DNA from: Pseudomonadota bacterium
Lineage (GTDB): Bacteria > Pseudomonadota > Alphaproteobacteria > Rhizobiales > Devosiaceae
DNA length: 64,000 nucleotides
Direction: 5' to 3'
Assembly: GCA_023388175.1 (NCBI GenBank)
Contig: JAEWGT010000005.1
Coordinates: 186,001-250,000, forward strand
The notes beneath the pieces are model-generated. The model saw only the letters and a list, made by a program, of their open reading frames with translations, was not told the origin of the DNA and did no database searches. The first letter of the stretch is position 1; the number at the start of each line of letters is the position of its first letter. Shown here one piece after another: positions 7,680 through 16,123 of this stretch. The position numbers and the translations under genes are program-made.

Positions 7680-8914
7680 CAGAACAGCGCCAGTTGCTCA
7701 GGCGGCGGCGCCAGCTTCTGGCGGAGCTTCGCGTCGTCGGTCAGCCCGCCCGGCGACCAGTCGGCAGCGGCGATGAAAGGGCGGACCTTTTCGATCGAGG
7801 CGGTCAGGCGGGCCACATCATCCAGGCGCAGCCGATGGTGGCGGCGCGAAGCGATGATTTTGTTGACCGCATTGATGCCCAGCCCCGGCACGCGCAACAG
7901 CAATTCGCGCTCGGCGCGATTGACGTCCACCGGAAAGCTCTGCCGGTGCTTGAGCGCCCAGGCCAGCTTGGGATCGATGACCAGATCGAGATCACCCCCC
8001 TCCCCGCCCGCCACGATTTCGGGCACATCGAAGCCGTAGAAGCGGATCAGCCAGTCGGCCTGATAGAGTCGATGTTCGCGCATCAGCGGCGGGGGCTTGA
8101 GCGGCAGGCGCGCGGACGCATCGGGAATAGGCGAGAAGGCGGAATAATAGACCCGCTTGAGCTGGTAACCGGAATATAGCCCCGCCGCCCGGGTCAGAAT
8201 GGCCGCATCATTGGCGCCGTCGGCGCCCACGATCATCTGCGTCGACTGTCCGGCAGGGGCGAAGCGGTCTTTCCTCGCCTTGAGCTTTTTCTCCGGCGCA
8301 GCCTCGTCGAGCTTGCCGCGCAGGCGCGCCATGGCCGTGCGAATTTCCGAAGGCCGCTTTTCCGGCGCCAAATGTTCAAGCGCGCTGTCGGTGGGCAATT
8401 CGATATTGGTCGAAAGCCGGTCGGCCCAGCGCCCGGCCTCGGTCAGCAATTCCGGCGCCGCATTGGGAATGACCTTGAGATGGATATAGCCGGCAAACAG
8501 ATGCGTCTCGCGCAGGGTCCGCGCCACCCGGATCATTTCTTCCATCGTATGATCTGGCGAGCGGATGATGCCGGAGGAGAGAAACAGACCCTCGATATAA
8601 TTGCGCCGGTAAAAATCCAGCGTCAGCCGCACCACGTCCTCGACGCTGAAGCGCGCCCGCGCCACATTGGACGACGAGCGGTTGATGCAATAGGCGCAGT
8701 CATAGATGCAGAAATTGGTCAGCAGCAGTTTGAGGAGGCTTATGCAGCGGCCATCGGGCGCATAGGAATGGCAGATGCCGCTGCCTTCGGTGGAGCCAAT
8801 GCCCTTCGTCCCCGCCGAATTGCGCTTTTCGCTGCCGGACGATGCGCAGGACGCATCATATTTGGCCGCATCGGCGAGAATGGCGAGTTTTCGGGTAAGC
8901 GTGAGCGCAACCAT
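7679..8914 (-). CDS. Putative DNA modification/repair radical SAM protein
   Basis: This 411-residue enzyme has the radical SAM cluster motif C-I-Y-D-C-A-Y-C (C69, C73, C76) in a TIM-barrel-like fold. Near the C-terminus is a helix-hairpin-helix DNA-binding motif (V-P-G-L-G-I-N-A-V-N-K-I). It matches the family long annotated as a DNA modification/repair radical SAM partner of UdgX-like proteins; its reaction is not known. ATG 8914 is chosen because AAGGA lies eight bases upstream and the family starts there; a reading from 8959 has no support. It is first in a two-gene operon with the glycosylase. Confidence 0.88.
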   Translation of the reverse strand: MVALTLTRKLAILADAAKYDASCASSGSEKRNSAGTKGIGSTEGSGICHSYAPDGRCISLLKLLLTNFCIYDCAYCINRSSSNVARARFSVEDVVRLTLDFYRRNYIEGLFLSSGIIRSPDHTMEEMIRVARTLRETHLFAGYIHLKVIPNAAPELLTEAGRWADRLSTNIELPTDSALEHLAPEKRPSEIRTAMARLRGKLDEAAPEKKLKARKDRFAPAGQSTQMIVGADGANDAAILTRAAGLYSGYQLKRVYYSAFSPIPDASARLPLKPPPLMREHRLYQADWLIRFYGFDVPEIVAGGEGGDLDLVIDPKLAWALKHRQSFPVDVNRAERELLLRVPGLGINAVNKIIASRRHHRLRLDDVARLTASIEKVRPFIAAADWSPGGLTDDAKLRQKLAPPPEQLALF

Positions 8915-9102
8915 ATGTTCATCCTTTGTTCTGGATGAATACCGCAAGGATGGCGCCATGGCATTTCAAAAAGACAGGGTGTTCGCAATTGTGATTGGCC
9001 CGACGCCTGAACGCAGATGCCAGTTGGAGCACTCATCTGGAGGCCCAACAGCCAGATATGTCGAGGTTTCGGCAGGTCCTCAATCGCCCGAGCTATCGAG
9101 CC

Positions 9103-9795
9103 CTATTTGATCAGCCAGCGAAATGCCCGCAAGAGAAACGCTTGCGCGCCATTGGCGATAGGAGTGCCATGCGCAAAAATCAGCTTCTCGGTGGGCCATT
9201 CCAGAATACGGCGCACAGACCGGCGAGCGGCGTCACGGTCACTGAATGCCACTCGAAACTTCCGTGGGACTGCAGGTTCGGCAGCGGTCATCAGGTCCAG
9301 CCGTGCAACCAGTGCCCGCCAGCCCGTGAACCATCCGCGCGGGAAGTGCTGGATCAGGTCAGTGAAGATCGCGGTACCGCTGTCGCGGTGGAAGAAAACG
9401 ACTTCCGTGGTGATGCGGTTGCCCCACATGACCGCGTGGTCGATCTCATCGGCCCATGCCGCGACCGGGCTGTCGGTAAAATCAGCGTCGAACCTGATAT
9501 CGGGACGTTTAGCCCTCAGGCCAGGCGGCGCATAAACGGTGGCATCAGGATAGATCCGCTGCCACTCGCCCAGGAATGTATGATGGAGAGAATTGGGGGC
9601 GACCAGATGCCTGACCGGCCCTAATGTCTCAACCTCTGAGCGCAGTGCGTCATTGGGCGCAATGGGTGACCAAAGGACGAGGTCACCACTGGCCAATCTC
9701 ATGACAACCATGCGCGTGGGATAGTGAAAACCCGCCGCCGCCATGACAATTGGCCCATCCGCAATCCATATGCCGGGACCAAACTCTGCTAGCAT
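9103..9795 (-). CDS. DUF4336 (metallo-hydrolase-like) protein
   Basis: This 230-residue soluble protein matches the DUF4336 pattern, a relative of the metallo-beta-lactamase fold. Visible marks are L-W-S-P-I-A-P-N-D, the V-A-P-N-S-L-H-H-T-F-L-G-E-W turn, Y-A-P-P-G-L and the late F-A-H-G. The canonical H-x-H-x-D-H zinc motif is replaced by P-N-S-L-H-H, so catalysis may differ. No substrate is known. The gene is divergent from a TetR regulator, and the 54-base gap holds two palindromic operators, so it is probably that regulator's target. Confidence 0.75.
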   Translation of the reverse strand: MLAEFGPGIWIADGPIVMAAAGFHYPTRMVVMRLASGDLVLWSPIAPNDALRSEVETLGPVRHLVAPNSLHHTFLGEWQRIYPDATVYAPPGLRAKRPDIRFDADFTDSPVAAWADEIDHAVMWGNRITTEVVFFHRDSGTAIFTDLIQHFPRGWFTGWRALVARLDLMTAAEPAVPRKFRVAFSDRDAARRSVRRILEWPTEKLIFAHGTPIANGAQAFLLRAFRWLIK

Positions 9796-9814
9796 GGCGA
9801 CTGCCTCACGAATA

Positions 9815-9846
9815 TTTACATTCGTGTAAATTTACACCACTGTATA
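9815..9846. promoter_or_regulatory. Two tandem palindromic operators between DUF4336 and TetR genes
   Basis: TTTACATTCGTGTAAA (9815-9830) is a perfect TTTACA-N4-TGTAAA palindrome. Directly next to it, TTTACACCACTGTATA (9831-9846) repeats the plan with one mismatch in the arm. The pair fills most of the gap and reaches within four bases of the TetR start codon. This placement fits repression of both genes by the adjacent TetR protein; that link is inferred. Confidence 0.78.
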
Positions 9847-9849
9847 AAA

Positions 9850-10473
9850 ATGACAACGCTGAAGCGAACCGACCGGTCCCGAAATCTTATCCTCGATGCT
9901 GCCGGCGTCGCATTTGCGGAGAAGGGATTTGCCGCGACATCGGTTGAGGAGATCGCGGCACGGGCGGGTTTGACGCGCAAGACGGTGTACAACCTGTTCG
10001 CGTCAAAAGGTGACATCGCCTCGCAACTCATCGCCCGTGTGGAAGCCAATGATGCAGCCTATCGGCATCGCATGGCGGCAGATGAAGACGCATTGCTCAT
10101 TCTCGAATGCGTCTTTCAAGACAGCGCGCGCTGGTGCCTGGCAAATCCCTCGCTTGCAAAATTGGCGCTTGCCCCGGTCGACAGGCCATCCCTTGAACCG
10201 CCGGGCGACCGGCCGTCGTTTCAGGGGCTTGTCAGGGATATTCTCATCTTGGGCCAGCGGCAGGATGTTATCCGCAAGGACGATGACTGCAATTTCATGG
10301 CGCTCATTCTTCTTGGAATTTACGGACAGGCAATGCTTTCGGCTCTCGCGGGCGGGCAGTTTGACAGGGAGGATATCGGGCACATCATCCGCATCGTCGT
10401 TGAAGGGATAGGGGCTCCCGCCGCACGGCAACGCCTCGCGTCACCCCCATCTGTCACCCCAACCGTTCAGTAA
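9850..10473 (+). CDS. TetR/AcrR-family transcriptional regulator
   Basis: This 207-residue regulator has the TetR N-terminal helix-turn-helix (residues about 10-55; S-V-E-E-I-A-A-R-A-G-L-T-R-K-T-V-Y-N-L-F). The helical C-terminal ligand domain is variable. No ribosome site fits before ATG 9850, because the operator sits there; the message may be leaderless or nearly so. The divergent DUF4336 gene shares the operators, and the dioxygenase gene lies 97 bases downstream. Confidence 0.88.
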   Translation: MTTLKRTDRSRNLILDAAGVAFAEKGFAATSVEEIAARAGLTRKTVYNLFASKGDIASQLIARVEANDAAYRHRMAADEDALLILECVFQDSARWCLANPSLAKLALAPVDRPSLEPPGDRPSFQGLVRDILILGQRQDVIRKDDDCNFMALILLGIYGQAMLSALAGGQFDREDIGHIIRIVVEGIGAPAARQRLASPPSVTPTVQ

Positions 10474-10570
10474 TCGACACCAATCCGTTGCGATTGGCAT
10501 TCTTTCCAACGCCGGGATGCCCCCATACATTGCTTCTCGAAACGAGCGCATTGGCGCTGCATGAGGAGAC

Positions 10571-11527
10571 ATGAAAATGACACTCGAACTTGGCGGCATT
10601 CACCACCTGACGGCTGTGACCGCAGATGCGCCGCGCAATCTCAAATTCTACACCAAGACGCTGGGCATGCGTCTCATCAAGAAAACCGTCAACCAGGACG
10701 ATACCTCAGCCTATCACCTGTTCTATGGCGATGGCGTCGCCTCGCCCGGCGCGGACCTGACCTTTTTCGATTTTCCCACCCTGCGCGAGCAGCGCGGCAA
10801 TCATACCGTGGGACGCACCGGGCTGCGCGTCGACAGCGAAGAGACGCTGAACTGGTGGAAGGCGCATCTGGAAGACAATCAGGTCTCCACCTCCGGCATC
10901 AAGGAGCGCTTCGGCCATGTCTCGATGGATTTCGAGGACTTTGAAGGCCAGCGCTTCCGCATGGTGGTCGATGGCCGCAACAAGGTCGTGCCCTGGGCGA
11001 AGTCACCCGTGCCGGCCGACAAACAGATCATTGGGCTCGGCCCCATCACCCTGTCCGTGCCCGCGCTCGAACCCACCGATGCCATGCTGACCCGCGTGAT
11101 GAATATGCGGCAGGTCCGCAATTATCCGGCGCGCGAACGCAATGGCGAAGTCTTCGTCTATGAAATGGGTCCGGGCGGCCCGGCGGCGGAACTGCATGTT
11201 TCGGTCGATCCGAGCCTGCCGCGTGCCCGGCCCGGCGCTGGCGGCGTCCATCATGTCGCCTTCCGCACACCCGATCAGGACTCCCTGCGCGAATGGATCG
11301 AGCGGGCCAACAGCTTCGGCATCCGCTCCTCGGGCGAAGTGGAGCGCTTCTATTTCACCTCGCTCTATTTCCGCGAGCCCAATGGCATCCTGTTCGAGAT
11401 CGCCACCGACGTCCCCGGCTTCGCCGCCGACGAGCCGATGGAAAGCCTCGGCGAGCGCCTGTCCCTGCCGCCCTTCCTCGAAGCGCACCGGGCCCAGATC
11501 GAAGCCGGGCTGAAGCCGCTGGAATAG
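10571..11527 (+). CDS. VOC-family ring-cleaving dioxygenase (MhqO-like)
   Basis: This 318-residue protein has two glyoxalase/VOC modules. Metal ligands are visible as His in G-I-H-H-L-T (residues 9-14), His in G-V-H-H-V-A-F and Glu in L-F-E-I-A-T-D. Relatives are Fe(II) extradiol dioxygenases that open hydroquinone or catechol rings, such as MhqO and MhqA, often in quinone detoxification. A GAGGAG site precedes the ATG. The TetR gene upstream may control it, as in other quinone-response loci, but no operator is seen directly before this gene. Confidence 0.82.
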   Translation: MKMTLELGGIHHLTAVTADAPRNLKFYTKTLGMRLIKKTVNQDDTSAYHLFYGDGVASPGADLTFFDFPTLREQRGNHTVGRTGLRVDSEETLNWWKAHLEDNQVSTSGIKERFGHVSMDFEDFEGQRFRMVVDGRNKVVPWAKSPVPADKQIIGLGPITLSVPALEPTDAMLTRVMNMRQVRNYPARERNGEVFVYEMGPGGPAAELHVSVDPSLPRARPGAGGVHHVAFRTPDQDSLREWIERANSFGIRSSGEVERFYFTSLYFREPNGILFEIATDVPGFAADEPMESLGERLSLPPFLEAHRAQIEAGLKPLE

Positions 11528-11542
11528 GCTGGGGAGGTACGA

Positions 11543-11620
11543 CCCCCTCATCCGCCCCGGAGCCTGCCTTCGTGTGCTATGCGATCCGAAGGGGCACCTT
11601 CTCCCACGAGGGCAGAAGGG
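11543..11620. repeat. Dispersed intergenic palindrome, diverged copy
   Basis: This copy keeps the core CCCCTCATCCGCC and CACCTTCTCCC blocks of the family seen at 11745, 14718 and 63762. An unrelated-looking stretch splits it, so it seems degenerate or recombined. Confidence 0.6.
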
Positions 11621-11650
11621 AGCGTTGTGACTAACCAAAAACGCCGGTTT

Positions 11651-11706
11651 CCCCTCTCCCCTTGTGGGAGAGGGTGGATCGGCCGAAGGCCGAGACGGGT
11701 GAGGGG
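11651..11706. repeat. Dispersed intergenic palindrome, inverted copy
   Basis: It reads CCCCTCTCCCCTTGTGGGAG, then a GGATCGGCCGAAGGCCGAGA stem, and ends in GGTGAGGGG. It is the inverted form of the element at 11745-11791. The two face each other and could fold into one long hairpin between the dioxygenase and VWA genes. Confidence 0.8.
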
Positions 11707-11744
11707 TTCTATTCGCAAATGCGGTGCTCGACTAAGCATCTCAG

Positions 11745-11791
11745 CCCCTCATCCGCCCTTCGGGCACCTTCTCCCACAAGGGGAGAAGGGG
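11745..11791. repeat. Dispersed intergenic palindrome, direct copy
   Basis: It starts CCCCTCATCCGCCCTTCGGG, continues CACCTTCTCCC and ends in AAGGGGAGAAGGG. Near-identical copies lie at 14718-14763 and 63762-63810. It sits 20 bases beyond the stop of the VWA gene. Confidence 0.85.
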
Positions 11792-11811
11792 GCGTCGTGC
11801 ATTTGGAAGGT

Positions 11812-13758
11812 TTATCTCTCTATTGAAATATCCGGCTTCAGCATTGCCGCCATATCCACCAGCCGGATGAACTCGGCGCGATAGCCACCCTCGTCTGCCC
11901 CGCGACCGGCGCGGGCCAGCGCCGCGATTTCGTCCCAACTCATCGATCCGCCATAAACGCTCGATTTCACCTTTTGCCCGAAGGCCGCCACCGCCGCCGC
12001 AAACTGCGCATCCACGCCAGCTTCGGCGATGTCGCCATAGACCAGTTCAGGCGTGACCGGCACTTCGATCAACTGGCTGACATCGCTGTCGGGCAGCTTG
12101 TAGCGCATCTTGAGAAAGGCGATTTCCTCGCCGCCATCCGCTGGCGCAGCGCTGCCATAGCGTAGCGGGTCGATCTGGCCTGAACCGACCGGCGTGATCT
12201 CATAAAGCGCGGTGACCGTGGTGCCGGCCCCGACATCGCCGGCATCGACCGCGTCATTGTTGAAATCCTCGCGGTTGAGGTGGCGCGTTTCGTAGCCGAT
12301 CAGCCGGTATTCGGCGACCTGGGTCGGATTGAACTCGACCTGCACCTTCACATCCTTGGCGATGGTGTGGAGCGTGCCGCCGATTTCCTCGACCAGCACT
12401 TTCCTCGCTTCGGCAAAGCTCGAAATATAGCTGGCATTGCCATTGCCGTTCTGCGCCAGCGCCTGCATGGTCGCATCATCGAGATTGCCGCGCCCGAAGC
12501 CGAGCACCGAGAGGCTGATGCCGCTGGCCCGCTTGTCGGAAATGAAATCCTTGAGCGCGTCGGGATCATTGATGCCGACATTGAAATCGCCGTCGGTGGC
12601 GAGGATCACCCGATTGGTGCCGTCGGCGATCTTCGCCTGCTCGGCGAGGCGATAGGCCAGCTCGATCCCCTCGGCGCCGGCCGTGCTGCCGCCGGCATAA
12701 AGCTGGTCGAGCGCGGCCATGATCTGCGCCTTGTTGTCGGCGGATGTCGGCTCCAGCGCGATCCCGGCCGAGCCGGCATAGGTGACGATGGCAACCGTGT
12801 CATTGGCTGAAAGCTGATCGAGCAGCAGGCCGAAGGCGCGCTTGAGAAGCGGCAGCTTGTCGGCCGTATCCATCGAACCCGACGTGTCGATCAGGAAAAC
12901 CAGATTGCTTTTCGTATCGGCCAGTACCGGTTCGAACCCCTTGATCCCGATCTGCAGGATCTGTGTCGCCGCGTTCCACGGCGTCGGATAGACCTGGACA
13001 TGCGGCTGGAACGGCACTTCGGCGCTTGCCGCTTCCGGGTAGTCATAGGGGAAATAGTTGATCAGTTCCTCGATGCGCACCGCATCGCGCTGCGGCAGGA
13101 AACCGTCTTCCAGCATCCGGCGGGTATAGGCATAGCTAGCCGTATCCACATCCAGCGAAAAGGTGGAAACCGGCTCTTCCACCACCGCCTTGAGGCGCTG
13201 TTCATCAAAGCTGGCGAATGTATCGCCGCTCATCTCGTAGCTGGTCGGCGCAAGCTGGTCACTGGCCACGCTCCGCATGGTTGTCGGCATCGCACCGCTG
13301 GGTGCAGACATCGGCGCCGGCACCGGGGGCGGCGCCGCGTCCACCATCAGCGGTTCGGCCACGACCAGCTCATTCGCCGTTTTGGCGCGCGACTCGGCCG
13401 GGATGGACTCCGCGTTCGTCTGGCTGCCGCCCGCAACGTGCGGGCTCTCCGAACGATGCTCCCAGGCTGGGAACAATGCGGTGGAGCTATAGAGCTGCCA
13501 GCCAATCGGCAGGACCAGAATGGCAATCGCGGCAGTGCCGATGGGAAGACGCATGTCCATGATCGAAATCCTTTTAAGGGATGTGAAGATGGACGTGAGA
13601 CGGCTGCCCAATGGGTTTCCTTTGGGCGGGGTGTGCGATTTTTCCTGCTCGGCCTCGAATGCGGCACTGGCGGCAGCGAGCGCTTTGGCGCGCGCGTCAG
13701 CATGCGGCGTCGGCGGGCTGGCCTTGAGGCTCTCGAATGGATCGTTGGTCTGGCTCAT
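11812..13758 (-). CDS. von Willebrand factor type A domain protein (YfbK-like)
   Basis: This 648-residue protein has a short cytoplasmic N-terminus, one membrane helix near residues 70-90, and a Pro/Ala-rich linker. The YfbK-type N-terminal domain follows (A-S-Y-A-Y-T-R-R-M-L), then a VWA domain with the metal site D-T-S-G-S-M and a C-terminal DUF3520-like domain. It likely binds a partner through Mg2+ at the envelope; the role is unknown. Its start overlaps the stop of the upstream sigma-factor gene by four bases (ATGA), so it is translated with it. The cytoplasmic tail and helix suit an anti-sigma role, which is a guess. Confidence 0.82.
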   Translation of the reverse strand: MSQTNDPFESLKASPPTPHADARAKALAAASAAFEAEQEKSHTPPKGNPLGSRLTSIFTSLKRISIMDMRLPIGTAAIAILVLPIGWQLYSSTALFPAWEHRSESPHVAGGSQTNAESIPAESRAKTANELVVAEPLMVDAAPPPVPAPMSAPSGAMPTTMRSVASDQLAPTSYEMSGDTFASFDEQRLKAVVEEPVSTFSLDVDTASYAYTRRMLEDGFLPQRDAVRIEELINYFPYDYPEAASAEVPFQPHVQVYPTPWNAATQILQIGIKGFEPVLADTKSNLVFLIDTSGSMDTADKLPLLKRAFGLLLDQLSANDTVAIVTYAGSAGIALEPTSADNKAQIMAALDQLYAGGSTAGAEGIELAYRLAEQAKIADGTNRVILATDGDFNVGINDPDALKDFISDKRASGISLSVLGFGRGNLDDATMQALAQNGNGNASYISSFAEARKVLVEEIGGTLHTIAKDVKVQVEFNPTQVAEYRLIGYETRHLNREDFNNDAVDAGDVGAGTTVTALYEITPVGSGQIDPLRYGSAAPADGGEEIAFLKMRYKLPDSDVSQLIEVPVTPELVYGDIAEAGVDAQFAAAVAAFGQKVKSSVYGGSMSWDEIAALARAGRGADEGGYRAEFIRLVDMAAMLKPDISIER

Positions 13759-14321
13759 AGAAGAACCCTCAATGTCTTGCGGGCTTCATGCACGTGGAAG
13801 GACACTGTCGCTTCCCTTATGCCCATGATGTCGGCGGCTTCGGCATGGCTCAGCTCTTCGGCATAGACCAGAAGCACCGCGTCGCGCTGTTTCTCGGGCA
13901 GGCGGCGCACCGCCTCCCAGAGCTGGGAATGGGTCGTCGCCGCCTCCTGCTCCGCCTGTTGATCGGGGGGCGCGATCTCGGCATAGGCGTTCATATGGCG
14001 GCCCCTCCGGCTGCCCGCCCGCTGCCAGTCGCGCACCGCATTGAGCGTGATGCGATACACCCATGACGAAAAGGCGCTGCGCCCGTCAAACCGGGCGATG
14101 GCCTGGCCGATCTTGACGCAGACCTCCTGCGCAATGTCCTCGGCATCATCCCGATTGCCGCACCAGCGCCAGGCCGTACGATAGATGGCATCATACTGAT
14201 GCTCGATCAGCGCGGCAAAAGCATCGGGATCGCCATTGCGCGCGCGAAGGGCCAGTGCCGCGGTAAGGGCTCCGGGGTCCGGGCTGGGTGCGGCGGTCAG
14301 TCCCAACATTGGTACATGCAC
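13755..14321 (-). CDS. ECF-type RNA polymerase sigma factor
   Basis: This 188-residue protein has sigma region 2 (Y-R-T-A-W-R-W-C-G-N-R-D-D-A-E-D-I-A-Q-E-V) and region 4 (L-P-E-K-Q-R-D-A-V-L-L-V, then a helix-turn-helix). Regions 1 and 3 are absent, as in ECF factors. The GTG at 14321 follows GAGG and is preferred to ATG 14309. The downstream overlapping VWA gene with a membrane segment is its likely functional partner. No promoter for self-activation could be fixed. Confidence 0.88.
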   Translation of the reverse strand: MHVPMLGLTAAPSPDPGALTAALALRARNGDPDAFAALIEHQYDAIYRTAWRWCGNRDDAEDIAQEVCVKIGQAIARFDGRSAFSSWVYRITLNAVRDWQRAGSRRGRHMNAYAEIAPPDQQAEQEAATTHSQLWEAVRRLPEKQRDAVLLVYAEELSHAEAADIMGIREATVSFHVHEARKTLRVLL

Positions 14322-14417
14322 TTCTGGCCTCTAGGGGGTATCCTAAAGCTATGACGCGGCCATCGGCGCAATCCTTTGGCCGCCGCCCGCATTTTTTGCT
14401 TTTCTGGAAAGTCCCAC

Positions 14418-14603
14418 ATGAGTGACGACAAACCCGGGCCATTCGGCCTCAATCGCAGCCGCATCATGATCCTGCTCATGGGCGCGCTTGTCGTGCTGAT
14501 TTCCATCGGCATGTTCCTTGGCGGCCCCAATGCCTATCAGGCGCTGCGCGACGCCAATACCGCCGCGACACAGCCGACGGCAGAGCAGTTGAGCGGGAAT
14601 TGA
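14418..14603 (+). CDS. Small single-pass membrane protein, unknown
   Basis: This 61-residue protein starts at ATG 14418. It has a short hydrophilic N-terminus, one membrane helix at about residues 14-35 (I-M-I-L-L-M-G-A-L-V-V-L-I) and a hydrophilic tail rich in Ala and Thr. It is divergent from the ECF sigma gene. No family is recognised. An upstream in-frame ATG at 14376 adds 14 unlikely residues. Confidence 0.55.
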   Translation: MSDDKPGPFGLNRSRIMILLMGALVVLISIGMFLGGPNAYQALRDANTAATQPTAEQLSGN

Positions 14604-14619
14604 CCAACCGGCCTGCCCT

Positions 14620-14675
14620 CCCTTCTCCCCTTGCGGGAGAAGGTGGATCGCGCATAGCGCGAGACGGATGAGGGG
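14620..14675. repeat. Dispersed intergenic palindrome, inverted copy
   Basis: It reads CCCTTCTCCCCTTGCGGGAG and ends in GACGGATGAGGGG. It faces the copy at 14718-14763 in inverted orientation, as in the 11.6 kb and 63.8 kb pairs. Confidence 0.8.
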
Positions 14676-14717
14676 TTCGAGCCTATTCCCACGACAGGGG
14701 ATAAGGGTGGGCCCGTA

Positions 14718-14763
14718 CCCCTCATCCGCCCTTCGGGCACCTTCTCCCGCAAGGGGAGAAGGG
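14718..14763. repeat. Dispersed intergenic palindrome, direct copy
   Basis: The CCCCTCATCCGCCCTTCGGG core is identical to the copies at 11745 and 63762. It lies 13 bases beyond the mnmA stop, so the hairpin may also end or protect that message. Confidence 0.85.
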
Positions 14764-14776
14764 AAGGCCGGTGGGT

Positions 14777-15928
14777 TTAAGCCACCAGCGCCTGTGGCAC
14801 GGCCTCGGCGATGAAGCCGCCGCCCAACACTTCGCTGGTCGTGCTGTCATCGGTGTAGAACACGCAGGCCTGTCCGGGCGAAATGCCATATTCGCCGCTG
14901 ACCAGCGTCACATAGACATCGCCATCCCGCATCTGGATCACCGCCGGCTGCGGCCCGCGGGTGGAGCGCACCTTGACCTCGACCGGCGCGCCATTGCCGG
15001 CGCTGGCCTCTGCAAGCGGCAGGCCGCCAAGCCAGTTCACGTCGCGCAGCCGCACCGTATGCGTCTTGAGCGCTTCGCGCGGCCCGACAATGACCCGGCC
15101 TGTCATGTGCTCCAGCTTCACCACATAAAGCGGCTCGCCTGCAGCTATGCCCAAACCCTTGCGCTGGCCGATCGTGTAGTGAACGATGCCCTGATGTTCG
15201 CCCAGAACACGGCCGTCGAGATGCACGATCTCGCCCTTGCTCAGCGCCTCGGGGTGCATTTTTGCGATGATATCGGCATATTTGCCCTGCGGCACGAAGC
15301 AGATGTCCTGGCTGTCATGCTTCTCGGCGATTTCCAGCCCGAATTCGCGCGCCAGCTCGCGCACTTCCGGCTTGCTCATTCCGCCCAGCGGAAAGCGCAG
15401 GAAATCGAGCTGGTCCTGGGTCGTGGCAAACAGGAAATAGGTCTGGTCGCGCTCGCTATCGACCGGGCGGAACAGCTGCCGGCGGCCATCCTCGCCCAGC
15501 CGCGACTGCACATAATGGCCGGTGGCCAGGACATCGGCGCCCAATTCCTTTGCCACCGTCATCAGGTCGACGAACTTGACCGACTGATTGCAGGCAATGC
15601 AGGGCACCGGCGTCTCGCCCTGCTGATAGGCATTGGCGAAGGGCTCGATCACCGAGGCCTTGAAGCGTTCTTCATAGTCGAGCACGTAATGGGGAATACC
15701 CAGCCGGGCGGCGACGCGGCGGGCATCATGAATGTCCTGCCCGGCGCAGCACGCCCCCTTGCGGTGTGTCGCTTCACCATGATCGTAAAGCTGCAGGGTG
15801 ACGCCCACCACCTCATAGCCCTGACGGGCAAGCAGGCCGGCAACGACTGAGGAATCCACGCCTCCGGACATGGCGACGACGACGCGCGTGTCCTCCGGGC
15901 GCTTGGCGATATCAAGCGAGTTCAACAT
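14777..15928 (-). CDS. mnmA: tRNA-specific 2-thiouridylase MnmA
   Basis: MnmA adds sulfur to uridine 34 of the tRNAs for Lys, Glu and Gln, using ATP. The 383-residue protein has the PP-loop S-G-G-V-D-S-S at residues 21-27. The catalytic cysteine is C113 in C-I-A-C-N-Q-S-V-K-F, and the persulfide cysteine is C210 in D-S-Q-D-I-C-F-V-P. The length is normal for the family. ATG 15928 is chosen because the family starts shortly before the PP-loop; a reading from 16129 adds 67 residues of non-coding character that overlap the fliK promoter. It is transcribed away from the flagellar genes. Confidence 0.95.
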   Translation of the reverse strand: MLNSLDIAKRPEDTRVVVAMSGGVDSSVVAGLLARQGYEVVGVTLQLYDHGEATHRKGACCAGQDIHDARRVAARLGIPHYVLDYEERFKASVIEPFANAYQQGETPVPCIACNQSVKFVDLMTVAKELGADVLATGHYVQSRLGEDGRRQLFRPVDSERDQTYFLFATTQDQLDFLRFPLGGMSKPEVRELAREFGLEIAEKHDSQDICFVPQGKYADIIAKMHPEALSKGEIVHLDGRVLGEHQGIVHYTIGQRKGLGIAAGEPLYVVKLEHMTGRVIVGPREALKTHTVRLRDVNWLGGLPLAEASAGNGAPVEVKVRSTRGPQPAVIQMRDGDVYVTLVSGEYGISPGQACVFYTDDSTTSEVLGGGFIAEAVPQALVA

Positions 15929-16123
15929 TTTCCTGTATCCGGTTGGGTTCAAGGGCCAGCGGAATGAGTAAGCCCGGCTTTTACCCCTCCCCGCAGGCTC
16001 TGTCCATTCAACCCGGCAGCTTTTGCCGTCACCGGGCAGCTTTGTACCGGCCGAGATGACACGCAAATCTCTGCCGAACACACAAGTCCCTGAAATCAAA
16101 GGATTTTCAGCACAACGACAACT

